From Chromatiaceae bacterium (GTDB taxonomy: Bacteria; Pseudomonadota; Gammaproteobacteria; Chromatiales; Chromatiaceae): 64,000 nt of DNA. Positions 32,092 to 41,055 of this stretch are shown here, piece by piece. Made by a program: the position numbers and the translations under genes. Each line of letters opens with the position of its first letter. The first letter of the stretch is position 1. The stretch covers positions 49,330 through 113,329 of the forward strand of contig JAHEJD010000002.1 of the NCBI GenBank assembly GCA_024639005.1, given 5' to 3'. The notes below the pieces were generated by a model, which saw nothing but the letters and a program-made list of their open reading frames with translations, had not been told where the DNA came from and searched no databases.

Positions 32092-32244
32092 ATGACGGAA
32101 CTGTCGGAAGACGAACAACGGCGCATCCTCGAGGCACCCCCCAAGGGAACTTGGGCGGTGATCCTCGTCATTGGCATCGCCATGCTGCTGAGCTGGCTGT
32201 ATTTCTTCTTCGGTCTCTTCATGTCGCACGGACCGGTCTCCTAG
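32092..32244 (+). CDS. cbaD: ba3-type cytochrome oxidase small subunit IIa-like
   Basis: A 50-residue single-span membrane protein (helix about 22-43). Its core PPKGTWAVILVIGIAMLL resembles the short subunit IIa of the Thermus ba3 oxidase (a Pro-Lys-Gly turn, then AVILV). It lies 19 bases upstream of subunit II and is first in the oxidase operon. The ATG has GGAGAG upstream (about 32079-32084). This tiny gene is easily missed by standard gene callers. The assignment rests on context, size and the short motif similarity. Confidence 0.75.
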   Translation: MTELSEDEQRRILEAPPKGTWAVILVIGIAMLLSWLYFFFGLFMSHGPVS

Positions 32245-32263
32245 CGAGAGGTTTCAACCAGAG

Positions 32264-32746
32264 ATGCATATTGATCCGCTGGAAAAGAAATGGATGTACG
32301 TCGTGGGCTTGATCACCGTGGTGATGGTCGGCTCGATGACCTATGCCGCCATCACCATGAACATGCACCCACCCAGCAACGTCGAGACCATCGACCCCAA
32401 GACGCTGCACCTGTCGGGCGAGTTCACTGAGGACAATCTCGGCGCGACGACGAACGAAGACGGCTCCATCACGGTGCGCATGATCGCGGCACGCTACTCC
32501 TTCTACCCGCAGATGGTCGAGGTGCCCGTCGACACACCGGTGACCTTCCGCATCACCAGCCCCGACATCGTGCATGGCGTTCACGTCCCGTTTACCAACA
32601 TGAGCACCATGGTGATCCCCGGCTACATCTCCGAAGTGACTACTGCGTTCCCGCGTGAGGGAGAGTCCCAGTTTCTGTGTAATGAGTACTGCGGCCTGGG
32701 CCACGACTACATGTGGTCGAAACTCAAGGTCGGCCCGAAGGGCTGA
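32264..32746 (+). CDS. cbaB: cytochrome c oxidase subunit II (ba3-type)
   Basis: Accepts electrons from cytochrome c through a dinuclear CuA centre. The 160-residue protein has one N-terminal membrane anchor (about 11-32) and a periplasmic cupredoxin domain. CuA ligands are visible in DIVHGVHVP and CNEYCGLGHDYM. The lack of a second N-terminal helix matches ba3/B-type oxidases, where a separate small subunit IIa supplies it. It is followed by subunit I after 34 bases. Confidence 0.93.
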   Translation: MHIDPLEKKWMYVVGLITVVMVGSMTYAAITMNMHPPSNVETIDPKTLHLSGEFTEDNLGATTNEDGSITVRMIAARYSFYPQMVEVPVDTPVTFRITSPDIVHGVHVPFTNMSTMVIPGYISEVTTAFPREGESQFLCNEYCGLGHDYMWSKLKVGPKG

Positions 32747-32780
32747 TCGCGGCTGACACTGCGCATTGGGGAAGACAGAG

Positions 32781-34400
32781 GTGTACGACAAATCCAAATC
32801 CGTGGCGATAGCAAACCTGTGGGTCGCATTCGCCGCATTTTTCGTGGCCATTATCCTCGGCCTGTACCAGGTCGCCAACCGTAGCGGCCTGTTCCCGGAG
32901 ATCGAATCGCACGAAAGGTACTTCGCGTCCGTATCGACCCACGGTGTGTTGCTGGGCTTCGTGCTGACGACCTTTTTCATCATGGGCTTCGGCTATTACA
33001 CGGCCAGCACGACGCTCAAACGCCAACTGTGGAGCTCCAACCTTGCTTGGGCGGCGTTCCTGGTCGCGCTGAGCGGCACGGTAATGGCGGCAATCCCGCT
33101 GCTCACGGGCCATGCCTCGGTGCTCTACACCTTTTATCCGCCGCTCAAGGCCCACCCGGCCTTCTACATCGGCGCCACCCTGCTGGTCGTCGGCTCGTGG
33201 ATCTGGTGTCTGGAGATGATCATGTCCACGGTGTCGTGGAAGCGTGACAACCCCGGGCAGGTGGTCCCGCTGGCGATGTACGGCACTACGGCTAACGCCA
33301 TCATGTGGCTCTGGACCAGTGCCGGCGTTGCGATCGAGATGTTGTTCCAGCTGATCCCGTGGTCGCTCGGCCTGATGAGCACCGTCGACCCGGGTCTGGC
33401 GCGCACGCTGTTCTCCTGGACGCTGCACGCCATCGTATATTTCTGGCTGTTCCCGGCCTATATCGCGATGTATACCATCCTGCCGAAGGTCGCCGGCGGG
33501 CGTCTGTTCAGCGACGAAATGGCCCGCATTGCGTTCATCATGCTGCTGGTGATCAGCGTGCCGATCGGTTTCCATCACCTGTACATGGATCCGCAACAGT
33601 CCGCCGGTTTCAAATTCCTGCACATGCTCGGGACGTTCGGTGTGGCCATCCCGACGCTGTTAACGGGCTTTACCGTGCTCGCCTCCCTCGAGGGGGCGGG
33701 ACGTCTGCGCGGCGGCAAGGGTCTGTTCGGCTGGATCGGCGCGCTGGATTGGAAGCAGCCGATGGTCGTTGCCGGCATGCTGGCGCTGTTCATGCTGATC
33801 GCGGGTGGATTTGGGGGGATGGTCAACGCCAGTTACCAGATGAACACCCTGGTACACAACACCCAGTGGGTCACCGGCCACTTCCATCTGATCTTCGGCG
33901 GCACCACGGTCATTATGTATCTGGCGACCGCCTATTTCCTGTGGCCCAAGCTGACCGGTCGACAGCTGGCCTCGCGCGGCATGGCCGTCATGCAGCTTTG
34001 GCTGTGGACCATCGGCATGCTGGTCCTGACACTGCCGTGGCATGCGCTCGGCCTGCTGGGACAGCCGCGCCGGATCTCCTCGACACCCTATGACTCTCCC
34101 TTGGTGGAACAATGGGATCCGCACGAAGTGGCGATGATAGTAGGTGGTGTCATCCTGCTTTTCTCGGCCTTGCTGTTCGTTCTCAACCTGCTGCTATCGC
34201 ATATGTCCAAGAAGGCCGAGAATGAGAGCGATGACGACTGGGCAGTGGCGGTGTATCCGCCGATGCACGTGCCCAAACCGATGAACAGCTTTGCGCTATG
34301 GAACGGCATCATAGCCGTATGGATGGTGGTGGCCTACGGCATCCCGATTGTCCAACTACTGATTCTGGATGCACCCGGTTCGTTGGCATGGGGGTATTAA
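32781..34400 (+). CDS. cbaA: cytochrome c oxidase subunit I (ba3-type)
   Basis: The catalytic heme-copper subunit reducing O2 to water, about 13 membrane helices, 539 residues. Low-spin heme ligand H in STHGVLLGF. The CuB/cross-link motif LHAIVYFWLFPAY has the His-x3-Tyr spacing of B-type enzymes. HH in GFHHLYMDP and the heme ligands in WVTGHFHLIFGG are present. B-type oxidases have high oxygen affinity. The GTG at 32781 has GGGGAAG 7 bases upstream; a TTG at 32766 is possible. Its stop overlaps the start of the cytochrome c gene. Confidence 0.93.
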   Translation: MYDKSKSVAIANLWVAFAAFFVAIILGLYQVANRSGLFPEIESHERYFASVSTHGVLLGFVLTTFFIMGFGYYTASTTLKRQLWSSNLAWAAFLVALSGTVMAAIPLLTGHASVLYTFYPPLKAHPAFYIGATLLVVGSWIWCLEMIMSTVSWKRDNPGQVVPLAMYGTTANAIMWLWTSAGVAIEMLFQLIPWSLGLMSTVDPGLARTLFSWTLHAIVYFWLFPAYIAMYTILPKVAGGRLFSDEMARIAFIMLLVISVPIGFHHLYMDPQQSAGFKFLHMLGTFGVAIPTLLTGFTVLASLEGAGRLRGGKGLFGWIGALDWKQPMVVAGMLALFMLIAGGFGGMVNASYQMNTLVHNTQWVTGHFHLIFGGTTVIMYLATAYFLWPKLTGRQLASRGMAVMQLWLWTIGMLVLTLPWHALGLLGQPRRISSTPYDSPLVEQWDPHEVAMIVGGVILLFSALLFVLNLLLSHMSKKAENESDDDWAVAVYPPMHVPKPMNSFALWNGIIAVWMVVAYGIPIVQLLILDAPGSLAWGY

Positions 34401-35131
34401 TGACGATGAAACAGCACATAGCGATTCTGTTGACCTCCTGTCTGCTGCCGGTCGGCCTGATACAGGCGGCGCCGTCCTCGAATGTGGCCTGGACGGTCGA
34501 GACCCACAGGATGGTCAAGAATGGCGACCCGGCGATCGGTGCAAAGATCGAGACCGTGGAAACGGAAGACGTCAACGCCTGTACCGACTGCCACGGAAAA
34601 GGCGGCGCCGAACCCGATCGCGACAAACACCCGACGCTGGCAGGACAGGTTGCCGCCTATACCTATAAACAGTTGCGCGACTACAAGGATGGCTCGCGCA
34701 AAAACCGCCTCATGAGCGAGGCGGTGGAGCGCCTGACCGACGAGCAGCTGGCCGCCTTGGCGGCCTGGTATGCGGAGCAGCCGCTCGCAAAGGTCGAGGT
34801 GGATGAAGAGGACACCGTCAGCGAAACTACCGTCGAGCTGGTGTTCCGCGGCGACAAGACCCGGATGATCCAGCCCTGCGCTTCCTGTCACGGCCCGCGG
34901 GGCGAAGGTGCCATCATCGATGTACCGGCGATCGCGGGTCAAAACGTCAAGTATTTCGTCAATACCATGAAGGACTACGCCAAGGAGAAACGCGCCAACG
35001 ACATCTATTCCCGCATGCGCATCATTGCCAAGGCATTGACGCGCGATGAAATCAACGAGCTGGCGGTATACTACGCCAGACTCGGAAGCGGCCAGGATGG
35101 CGGAGGCCTAAAACAGGCCAGCGCGGAATGA
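34400..35131 (+). CDS. periplasmic diheme cytochrome c (c4-like)
   Basis: A 243-residue c-type cytochrome with a signal peptide (about 1-23, LLTSCLLPVGLIQA) and two heme sites, CTDCH (61-65) and CASCH (160-164), each followed by a class I-like fold. The duplicated arrangement resembles cytochrome c4. The ATG overlaps the subunit I stop (TAATG) with GGGGG 5 bases upstream, so it is translationally coupled to the oxidase. It is the likely electron donor to CuA and might also accept electrons from flavocytochrome c encoded next to it. Confidence 0.88.
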   Translation: MTMKQHIAILLTSCLLPVGLIQAAPSSNVAWTVETHRMVKNGDPAIGAKIETVETEDVNACTDCHGKGGAEPDRDKHPTLAGQVAAYTYKQLRDYKDGSRKNRLMSEAVERLTDEQLAALAAWYAEQPLAKVEVDEEDTVSETTVELVFRGDKTRMIQPCASCHGPRGEGAIIDVPAIAGQNVKYFVNTMKDYAKEKRANDIYSRMRIIAKALTRDEINELAVYYARLGSGQDGGGLKQASAE

Positions 35132-35211
35132 ATCGCGAACAACAAAACCGACCCGGCGGTTTGCCGGGACATATAAACGCCCTTCCACTCAGAGAGAAAT
35201 CAGGAGAAACT

Positions 35212-35820
35212 ATGAGCTGCAACAAGAAGGCGCTTGCCGCGCTGATCGGCTCGATCTTTGTCGTATCCGCCACGCAGGCCATGGCTGGCGCAAGCGCCAA
35301 GGCCATGGCCGACACCTGTGCCGGCTGCCATGGCACCAACGGCCAGAGCGTAGGCCCCGCAACACCCAACCTCGCAGGGATGTCCGAGGGCTATTTCATT
35401 GAGTCTATGCAGGGCTTCAAGGCACTGCCCAAAGGCGCTACACACGCAGAAGATGCGCGCCCGGCGACCATCATGAACCGCATCGCCAAGGGCTACAGCG
35501 ACGAACAAATCGAGGCGATGGGTGCCTATTTCGCGAGCCTCCCGGTGTACAAGGCCAAGGTGCCGCACGACCCTGCCAAGGCCAAAACGGGTGCTGAGAT
35601 CTATGACAAAGGCTGCGCCAAATGTCACGACGAAGGTGGCGCCCTGCCTGACGACGACGCCGGCATCCTGGCAGGCCAGTGGCTGCCCTGGATGGAGTTC
35701 TCGATGGCCGACTTCAAGAGCGGTCATCGCGAGATGCCGAAGAGCATGAAGAAGCAGGTCAATAAGCTCAGCGACGCCGAGCTCGCGGCCGTGCTGCACT
35801 ACTTCGCCAGCCAGCAGTAA
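35212..35820 (+). CDS. fccA: flavocytochrome c sulfide dehydrogenase, cytochrome subunit
   Basis: The diheme subunit of periplasmic sulfide dehydrogenase. Its 202 residues begin with a signal peptide (about 1-25, cut near AMAGASA). Heme motifs CAGCH (36-40) and CAKCH (135-139) sit in contexts typical of the family (GTNGQSVGPATPNLAGM; ILAGQWLPW). AGGAG lies 5 bases before the ATG. It passes electrons from the FAD subunit to soluble cytochrome c. fccB follows 10 bases downstream. Confidence 0.93.
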   Translation: MSCNKKALAALIGSIFVVSATQAMAGASAKAMADTCAGCHGTNGQSVGPATPNLAGMSEGYFIESMQGFKALPKGATHAEDARPATIMNRIAKGYSDEQIEAMGAYFASLPVYKAKVPHDPAKAKTGAEIYDKGCAKCHDEGGALPDDDAGILAGQWLPWMEFSMADFKSGHREMPKSMKKQVNKLSDAELAAVLHYFASQQ

Positions 35821-35830
35821 TCGGGGGAAT

Positions 35831-37114
35831 ATGACAATGGCAAATTTCACACGTAGAAAATTCATCCAGGTCGCCGGCGGCGCAGCGGCGGCCAGTTCGC
35901 TGGGTTTCCCGGCCATCGTCGGCGCGGCCAGTAAAAAGGTGGTGATCGTCGGTGGTGGCACCGCTGGCGCGACAGCGGCCAAGTACATCCGCATGGCGGA
36001 TTCCTCGGTCGACGTGACCATCGTCGAGCCGAACGAGCATTACTACACCTGTTACATGAGTAACGAGGTCCTCTCGGGGCACCGTACCATCGACTCGATC
36101 CGAGTGAGCTATGACGGCCTCAAGGGTCACGGGGTCAAGGTCGTACACGACACCGTGGTCGATATCGACGCGGCCGGCAAGATGGTCAAGACTGCCGGCG
36201 GCCAGACCTTGGCCTACGACCGCTGCATCGTCGCACCGGGCATATCTCTCAAAGACAACATCGAAGGCTATGACGACGCGGCCATGGAGGCCATGCCGCA
36301 TGCCTGGAAGGCCGGTGAGCAGACCGTACTGCTGCGCAAGCAGCTCGAGGCCATGCCTGACGGTGGCGTAGTCCTGATCGCTGCGCCGCCGAATCCGTTC
36401 CGCTGCCCGCCCGGGCCGTACGAGCGCGCCTGCCAGATTGCAATGTATCTGCAGGCCAAGAAGCCCAAGTCCAAGGTTATGATCGTCGACGCCAAGGACA
36501 AGTTCTCCAAGAAGGGGCTGTTCACCCAGGCATTCGACAAATACTTCAAAGGCACGATCGAATGGGTACCGGGCAAGGACACCGGTGGCGGCGTGGTGCG
36601 CGTCGATGCGGCAAGCGGCACCCTGTATACCGGCGACGGCAAGGAGCACAAGGCGGACGTGGCCAACGTCATCCCGGCGCAGCAGGCCGGGGCGATCGCC
36701 ATCAAGGCCGGTCTGACCAACGACTCCGGTTGGTGCCCGATCGACGGGCGTTCGTTCGAGTCGACCATCCACAAGGGCGTGCATGTGATCGGCGATGCGT
36801 CCATCTCCAAACCGTTGCCGAAGTCGGGCTATGCCGCGAATTCCGAAGGCAAGGTGGCCGCAGCGGCGGTAGTGGCGATGTTGAAGGGCGAAGAACCGGG
36901 TGATCCTGCGCTGGTCAACACCTGCTACTCCATTGTTGGCCCGAACGACGCGATCTCTGTGGCCATGGTCTATGACCTCAAGGAAGGCAAGTTGAGTAAG
37001 GTAGAGGGCTCCGGTGGCCTGACACCGACGGACAGCCCGCCGGAGATGCGCGCTCGCGATGTGCAATATGCCTACAGCTGGTATGACAACATCGTGCACG
37101 ACAGCTTCGGCTGA
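35831..37114 (+). CDS. fccB: flavocytochrome c sulfide dehydrogenase, flavoprotein subunit
   Basis: Oxidises sulfide to sulfur or polysulfide in the periplasm with a covalently bound FAD. The 427-residue protein has a twin-arginine signal (RRKFIQVAGG, 8-17), an FAD loop VIVGGGTAGAT (38-48) and the flavin-linking cysteine C74 in YYTCYMSNEV. Further cysteines in NPFRCPPGPYERAC and NTCYS are candidates for the redox disulfide. GGGGG precedes the ATG. The operon ends at a strong terminator just downstream. Confidence 0.95.
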   Translation: MTMANFTRRKFIQVAGGAAAASSLGFPAIVGAASKKVVIVGGGTAGATAAKYIRMADSSVDVTIVEPNEHYYTCYMSNEVLSGHRTIDSIRVSYDGLKGHGVKVVHDTVVDIDAAGKMVKTAGGQTLAYDRCIVAPGISLKDNIEGYDDAAMEAMPHAWKAGEQTVLLRKQLEAMPDGGVVLIAAPPNPFRCPPGPYERACQIAMYLQAKKPKSKVMIVDAKDKFSKKGLFTQAFDKYFKGTIEWVPGKDTGGGVVRVDAASGTLYTGDGKEHKADVANVIPAQQAGAIAIKAGLTNDSGWCPIDGRSFESTIHKGVHVIGDASISKPLPKSGYAANSEGKVAAAAVVAMLKGEEPGDPALVNTCYSIVGPNDAISVAMVYDLKEGKLSKVEGSGGLTPTDSPPEMRARDVQYAYSWYDNIVHDSFG

Positions 37115-37138
37115 TCACCACCCCAACACAACGCTTCC

Positions 37139-37161
37139 AGGGCCCTGCGGGGCCCTTTTTT
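37139..37161 (+). terminator. Intrinsic terminator after fccB
   Basis: AGGGCCC, a 4-base loop, GGGCCCT and a run of six T. It ends the oxidase-fccAB unit 25 bases past the fccB stop and faces the convergent hydrogenase operon. Confidence 0.9.
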
Positions 37162-37233
37162 GTGACATGCGGGAAAGGGAGCCTGCACGTTCGATGCAGT
37201 GCGATGCGGTTGGCTTATCGAACCGGGTGCCGG

Positions 37234-38976
37234 TTAGCGCACCTTGACCTGCAGCGTCTCCTCGCCGTCTTCATCCGTGAGATGCACCGCGCAGGCGATA
37301 CAGGGATCGAAACTGTGGATGGTGCGCAAGATCTCCACCGGCTGCTGCGGATCGTGGAGCTCGTGGTTGTCCTGCAGGGCCGCCTCGTAGGCGCCCGGCT
37401 GGTTCTGCGGATCACGCGGGCCGGCATTCCAGGTCGACGGTACCACTGCCTGGTAGTTGTCGATCTTCCGATCCTTGATCACGATGTAGTGTGCCAGGCC
37501 GCCACGCGGCGCCTCCATGAAGCCGACACCCTTGGCCTCCTTCGGCCAGGTCGAGGGATCCCACAGCTTCTCGTTGAAGGTACGGGTGTTGCCGGCCTTG
37601 ATGTTGGCGTTAAGGCTATCCATCCAGGTCTGCATCTTGTCCGCAATAAGCTTGGTCTCGAGCGTGCGCGCAGCGGTTCGGCCCAGGGTCGAGAACAGGG
37701 CGCGCTTGTCGGCACCCAGAGCGCTCAGGGTAGAATCGACCAGGCTTCGGGTCGCCTCGTCGCCCTTGGCATACAGGACCAGCACACGCGCCAGCGGTCC
37801 CACCTCCATCGCCCTGCCCTTCCAGCGCGGCGATTTGAGCCAGGAATAGCCGTCCTCGACGTTGAGCTGTTTATAGGGTGCATCCGGCCCGCCGCGGCCC
37901 TTGTAATTTAACGTGGTCTCCCCCTGCCAGGGATGCAGCCCCGCGTCCTTGCCCCCTTCGTAGTCGTACCAGCTGTGGGCCACAAACTCCTGCACGTCGG
38001 CCTCTGCGCGCAAGTCGACCTCCTGCACCTCATCGAGGTTGCGATCGACGATCGCGCCCGGCGGTATCCACCAGCTCGCCGGATCGCGCAGGTTGCTGCC
38101 CGGCTCGGCCGAGGGAAAATCGCCGTACACCAGGAAGTTGCCAAGCCCCTCGCCGCGGCCGAACCAGTCCTTGTAGAAACCGGCAACGGCCAGCGTATCG
38201 GGCACGTAGACCTGATCGACGAAGTTACGCATCTTGTCGATGATCGATTGCACCAGCGCGAGCTTCTTGGCATTGATGGCGGAGTCCGACTCGAGATCGA
38301 TCGGGCTTGGCGTACCGCCGACCAGGAACATCGGGTGCGGGTTCTTGCCGCCGAATATCGCATGCAGCTTGACCACGTCACGCTGCCACTCCAGGGCCTC
38401 CAGATAGTGGGATACCGCCATTAGGTTGGCCTCGGGCGGCAGCTTATAGGCCGGATGACCCCAGTAGGCCTTGGCAAAGATACCGAGCTGCCCCGCCTCG
38501 ACAAAGGTCTTGAGCCGCTTCTGCGTATCTGCAAAGTAGCCGGGCGACGACTTCGACCAGCCGGAAAGACTCTGCGCCAGCTCGGATGTCGCCTTCGGGT
38601 CCGCGCTCAAGGCCGAGACCACGTCGACCCAGTCCAGTGCGTGCAGGTGATAGAAGTGCATCACATGGTCATGCACATACTGCGAGGCGATCATCAGGTT
38701 GCGGATCAGCTGGGCATTGGCGGGGATGTCGTAATCGAGCGCATCCTCTACCGCGCGCACCGAGGCGATGCCGTGCACCAGCGTGCACACGCCGCAGATA
38801 CGCTGGGCAAATGCCCAGGCGTCACGCGGATCTCGCCCCTGCAGGATCAGCTCGATACCCCGGACCATGGTCCCCGAGGAATAGGCGGACTCGATCTGCT
38901 TGCCGTTCATCTGCGCCTCGATGCGCAAATGCCCCTCGATACGGGTGATGGGATCGACGACGACGCGTTCACTCAT
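37234..38976 (-). CDS. hynL: [NiFe] hydrogenase large subunit (Hyn type)
   Basis: The catalytic subunit of a periplasm-facing [NiFe] hydrogenase, 580 residues. The NiFe ligands are in RICGVC (C61, C64) and DPCIACAVH (C559, C562). The 15-residue tail after H565 is the peptide normally removed by the maturation protease. It is the last gene in hynS-isp1-isp2-hynL, the split arrangement known from Thiocapsa and Allochromatium. A CCGCCT/AGGCGG hairpin (39020-39040) lies in the gap before it and AAGGA precedes the ATG. Confidence 0.94.
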   Translation of the reverse strand: MSERVVVDPITRIEGHLRIEAQMNGKQIESAYSSGTMVRGIELILQGRDPRDAWAFAQRICGVCTLVHGIASVRAVEDALDYDIPANAQLIRNLMIASQYVHDHVMHFYHLHALDWVDVVSALSADPKATSELAQSLSGWSKSSPGYFADTQKRLKTFVEAGQLGIFAKAYWGHPAYKLPPEANLMAVSHYLEALEWQRDVVKLHAIFGGKNPHPMFLVGGTPSPIDLESDSAINAKKLALVQSIIDKMRNFVDQVYVPDTLAVAGFYKDWFGRGEGLGNFLVYGDFPSAEPGSNLRDPASWWIPPGAIVDRNLDEVQEVDLRAEADVQEFVAHSWYDYEGGKDAGLHPWQGETTLNYKGRGGPDAPYKQLNVEDGYSWLKSPRWKGRAMEVGPLARVLVLYAKGDEATRSLVDSTLSALGADKRALFSTLGRTAARTLETKLIADKMQTWMDSLNANIKAGNTRTFNEKLWDPSTWPKEAKGVGFMEAPRGGLAHYIVIKDRKIDNYQAVVPSTWNAGPRDPQNQPGAYEAALQDNHELHDPQQPVEILRTIHSFDPCIACAVHLTDEDGEETLQVKVR

Positions 38977-39061
38977 GGTTGTTCATTCCTTCAACGATAG
39001 GGTCCGCACGGGACAGGTCCCGCCTCCGCGCCACAGGCGGCTAAGCCCCCCGTGATGACCA

Positions 39062-40399
39062 TCAATCGGCCAGATTCGCACCCACCAGCGCGACCAGGCT
39101 CTCGATCGGTTTTTCCCAGTGTGTATCCGCGGCACCGGCCATGAAATTGATGCGACAGCTCGCGCAGGACGTGACGACCCTATCGGCCCCGGCGTCCTCG
39201 AACTGCCCGCGCTTCAACTCCCAGACCTTGGCGCGCAGGGGTGCCGCACGGCGGATCAGAAAGTTCCCCGCTCCGCCCCCGCAGCAGTAGCTCTGCGCCC
39301 GGTTGGGACTGACCTCGGACAGATCCACGCCGAGTGCCTGCAGGGCCTCGCGCGGTTCATCGAACACGCCGCCCACCCGTCCGAGCTTACAGGGGTCATG
39401 GTAGGTGACCTTTCCGGCAGCCGGGATCTTGTTGACCTTAAGATTACCCGCCTTGATCTCGCGCCCGATGAACTCTGAGATCGCTACTACCTCGAACGGC
39501 AGCGGTTTCCCATAGGCGGCCGCACCATCCCAACGCAGCGCGGGATAGGAATGACCGCACTCGGGAATAATCACGGTCTTGGCGCCAACGGCGATCGCCG
39601 CCTCGATCACGCGCATCGCAGCGGCCCTGTGGTATCCGCTGTAACCGGCCATGTAGCCGAAATTCGCCGCCTCATAGCCGCAGGTGCTCACGGTCCATGA
39701 GCACCCCAGCTTGTTCATGATCTTGGCAGTCCCCTCCAGTGCATCGGTAAACAGCGTCATCTCAATGACGCTGGTCACCACCAGGATCTCTGCCTGCGGC
39801 TGGTCGAGCGGAACATCTATGCCCTTTTGCTTGAGCACCTGTGCGGCCTGCACGAGCGAATCGCTGCCCATGCCGAACATCGTACCGCGCTGCCCCTGCT
39901 CGTGGCTCATGGCGCGCTGCTCGTCGACTGCAAGACTCGCATTCGCGAGCCCCTCACGCGTCAGCGCCACCATCTCAGCGATATGGATGCCCATCGGGCA
40001 GATAAGGCTGCAACGGCCGCACTCGGTGCAGGAGTCATACACAAGCTCCTGCCAGGCCTCGAGTTCTTGCGCGGTGATATCACGCGTCAGCAGTCTGCGC
40101 AGCCAGCGATTGGGACTCACCTCGCGCTGATAGACGCGGCGCGTCAGCTCCAGCTTGCGTATCGGGGTGTACTTGGGATCCTCCGTGGCCACGTAGTAGT
40201 GGCAGGCCTCGGCGCACATGCCGCAATGCACGCAGGTCTCGAGGTCCATCGCCTCGTGCGGCATGATTTTCTTGATCACGGTGTTCTTGAAAATCCGCAC
40301 CCGCTCCTCATCGGTTCGCTCGGTAGCGGGGGGCGCCATCTCGGACAGCATCCCGACACCTGCCCGAAACTGCTCGAACGCTTCTTCACTGACGGTCAT
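39062..40399 (-). CDS. isp2: Isp2: heterodisulfide-reductase-like Fe-S subunit
   Basis: A cytoplasmic electron-transfer protein (445 residues) resembling HdrD/GlpC. It has two [4Fe-4S] ferredoxin sites (CVHCGMCAEAC near 56-66 and CTECGRCSLIC near 125-135) and two CCG domains (HDPCKLGRVGG, then YCCGGGAGN and TSCASCRINF). It is thought to form, with the cytochrome b subunit Isp1, the membrane link between HynSL and quinone or sulfur metabolism. Its ATG overlaps the isp1 stop as ATGA. Confidence 0.9.
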   Translation of the reverse strand: MTVSEEAFEQFRAGVGMLSEMAPPATERTDEERVRIFKNTVIKKIMPHEAMDLETCVHCGMCAEACHYYVATEDPKYTPIRKLELTRRVYQREVSPNRWLRRLLTRDITAQELEAWQELVYDSCTECGRCSLICPMGIHIAEMVALTREGLANASLAVDEQRAMSHEQGQRGTMFGMGSDSLVQAAQVLKQKGIDVPLDQPQAEILVVTSVIEMTLFTDALEGTAKIMNKLGCSWTVSTCGYEAANFGYMAGYSGYHRAAAMRVIEAAIAVGAKTVIIPECGHSYPALRWDGAAAYGKPLPFEVVAISEFIGREIKAGNLKVNKIPAAGKVTYHDPCKLGRVGGVFDEPREALQALGVDLSEVSPNRAQSYCCGGGAGNFLIRRAAPLRAKVWELKRGQFEDAGADRVVTSCASCRINFMAGAADTHWEKPIESLVALVGANLAD

Positions 40400-41055
40400 A
40401 CCCGAACCCCCCGGCGCGCAAAGATCGCGCCGACGTTATATCGGGACGGAAAGATGAAGAACACATGCATCAGTTTGCCGAACGGGAACCAGATCAGCAG
40501 CAGACAGAAGCTCAACACGTGCAGTCCCAGCAGCGTTTCATAGTGCAGCCCGACGCGCGCAACGACCATGTAGCCGGTGATTAGCGGCAGCGCTGCCACC
40601 AGCCAGCTGATGTAGTCATCGGCGGTGGATATCAGCTTCAAGACCGGATGCGTCATTCGTCGCACCAGCAGGGCCACCAGCGTCGCCAGCGTGATCGCGC
40701 CGATCACGAGGATCATCGGATTCGGCAGCCCTGGCCATTCGAAGCCCAGAAAGCTCTTGATGAACAGGATATGCGGGATAAAAAACAGCACCACGACGAA
40801 GTAACCAATGTGCCACAGGTAGCCGGTGATATGTGAAAAGCGGATGCGCTTCTCGAAGGTCTCGGGAGGAACCGAACGGGTAAGTATTGTCATGGCGCCT
40901 TCCTTGACCCGCTCTGCCCCGCTGATCCGCGCCTGCGACATGTCTTTGCGGCGCATAACCAGCGCGGCACCGAGGATGCGCCAGATGATGCCCACCACGA
41001 AGATATACAGGGACCATTGCAGCGCGGTCCCACGTGCGAAATCGAGCAAGCTCAT
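40396..41055 (-). CDS. isp1: Isp1: membrane cytochrome b of the Hyn hydrogenase
   Basis: A 219-residue integral membrane protein with five predicted helices (about 12-35, 78-97, 113-130, 147-167, 173-195) of the NarI/DsrM-like b-type cytochrome group. Candidate heme histidines lie in FSHITGYLWHIGYF, FIPHILF, VGLHYETLLGLH and KLMHVFF. The ATG at 41055 overlaps the hynS stop (ATGA) with AGGAGAAGG upstream. It passes electrons across the membrane between HynS and Isp2. Confidence 0.9.
   Translation of the reverse strand: MSLLDFARGTALQWSLYIFVVGIIWRILGAALVMRRKDMSQARISGAERVKEGAMTILTRSVPPETFEKRIRFSHITGYLWHIGYFVVVLFFIPHILFIKSFLGFEWPGLPNPMILVIGAITLATLVALLVRRMTHPVLKLISTADDYISWLVAALPLITGYMVVARVGLHYETLLGLHVLSFCLLLIWFPFGKLMHVFFIFPSRYNVGAIFARRGVRV

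Noticed and set aside
35768..37099. 443-codon frame antisense to fccB
   Set aside because: A GC-rich shadow; fccB is complete with its TAT signal, FAD motif and flavin-linking cysteine.
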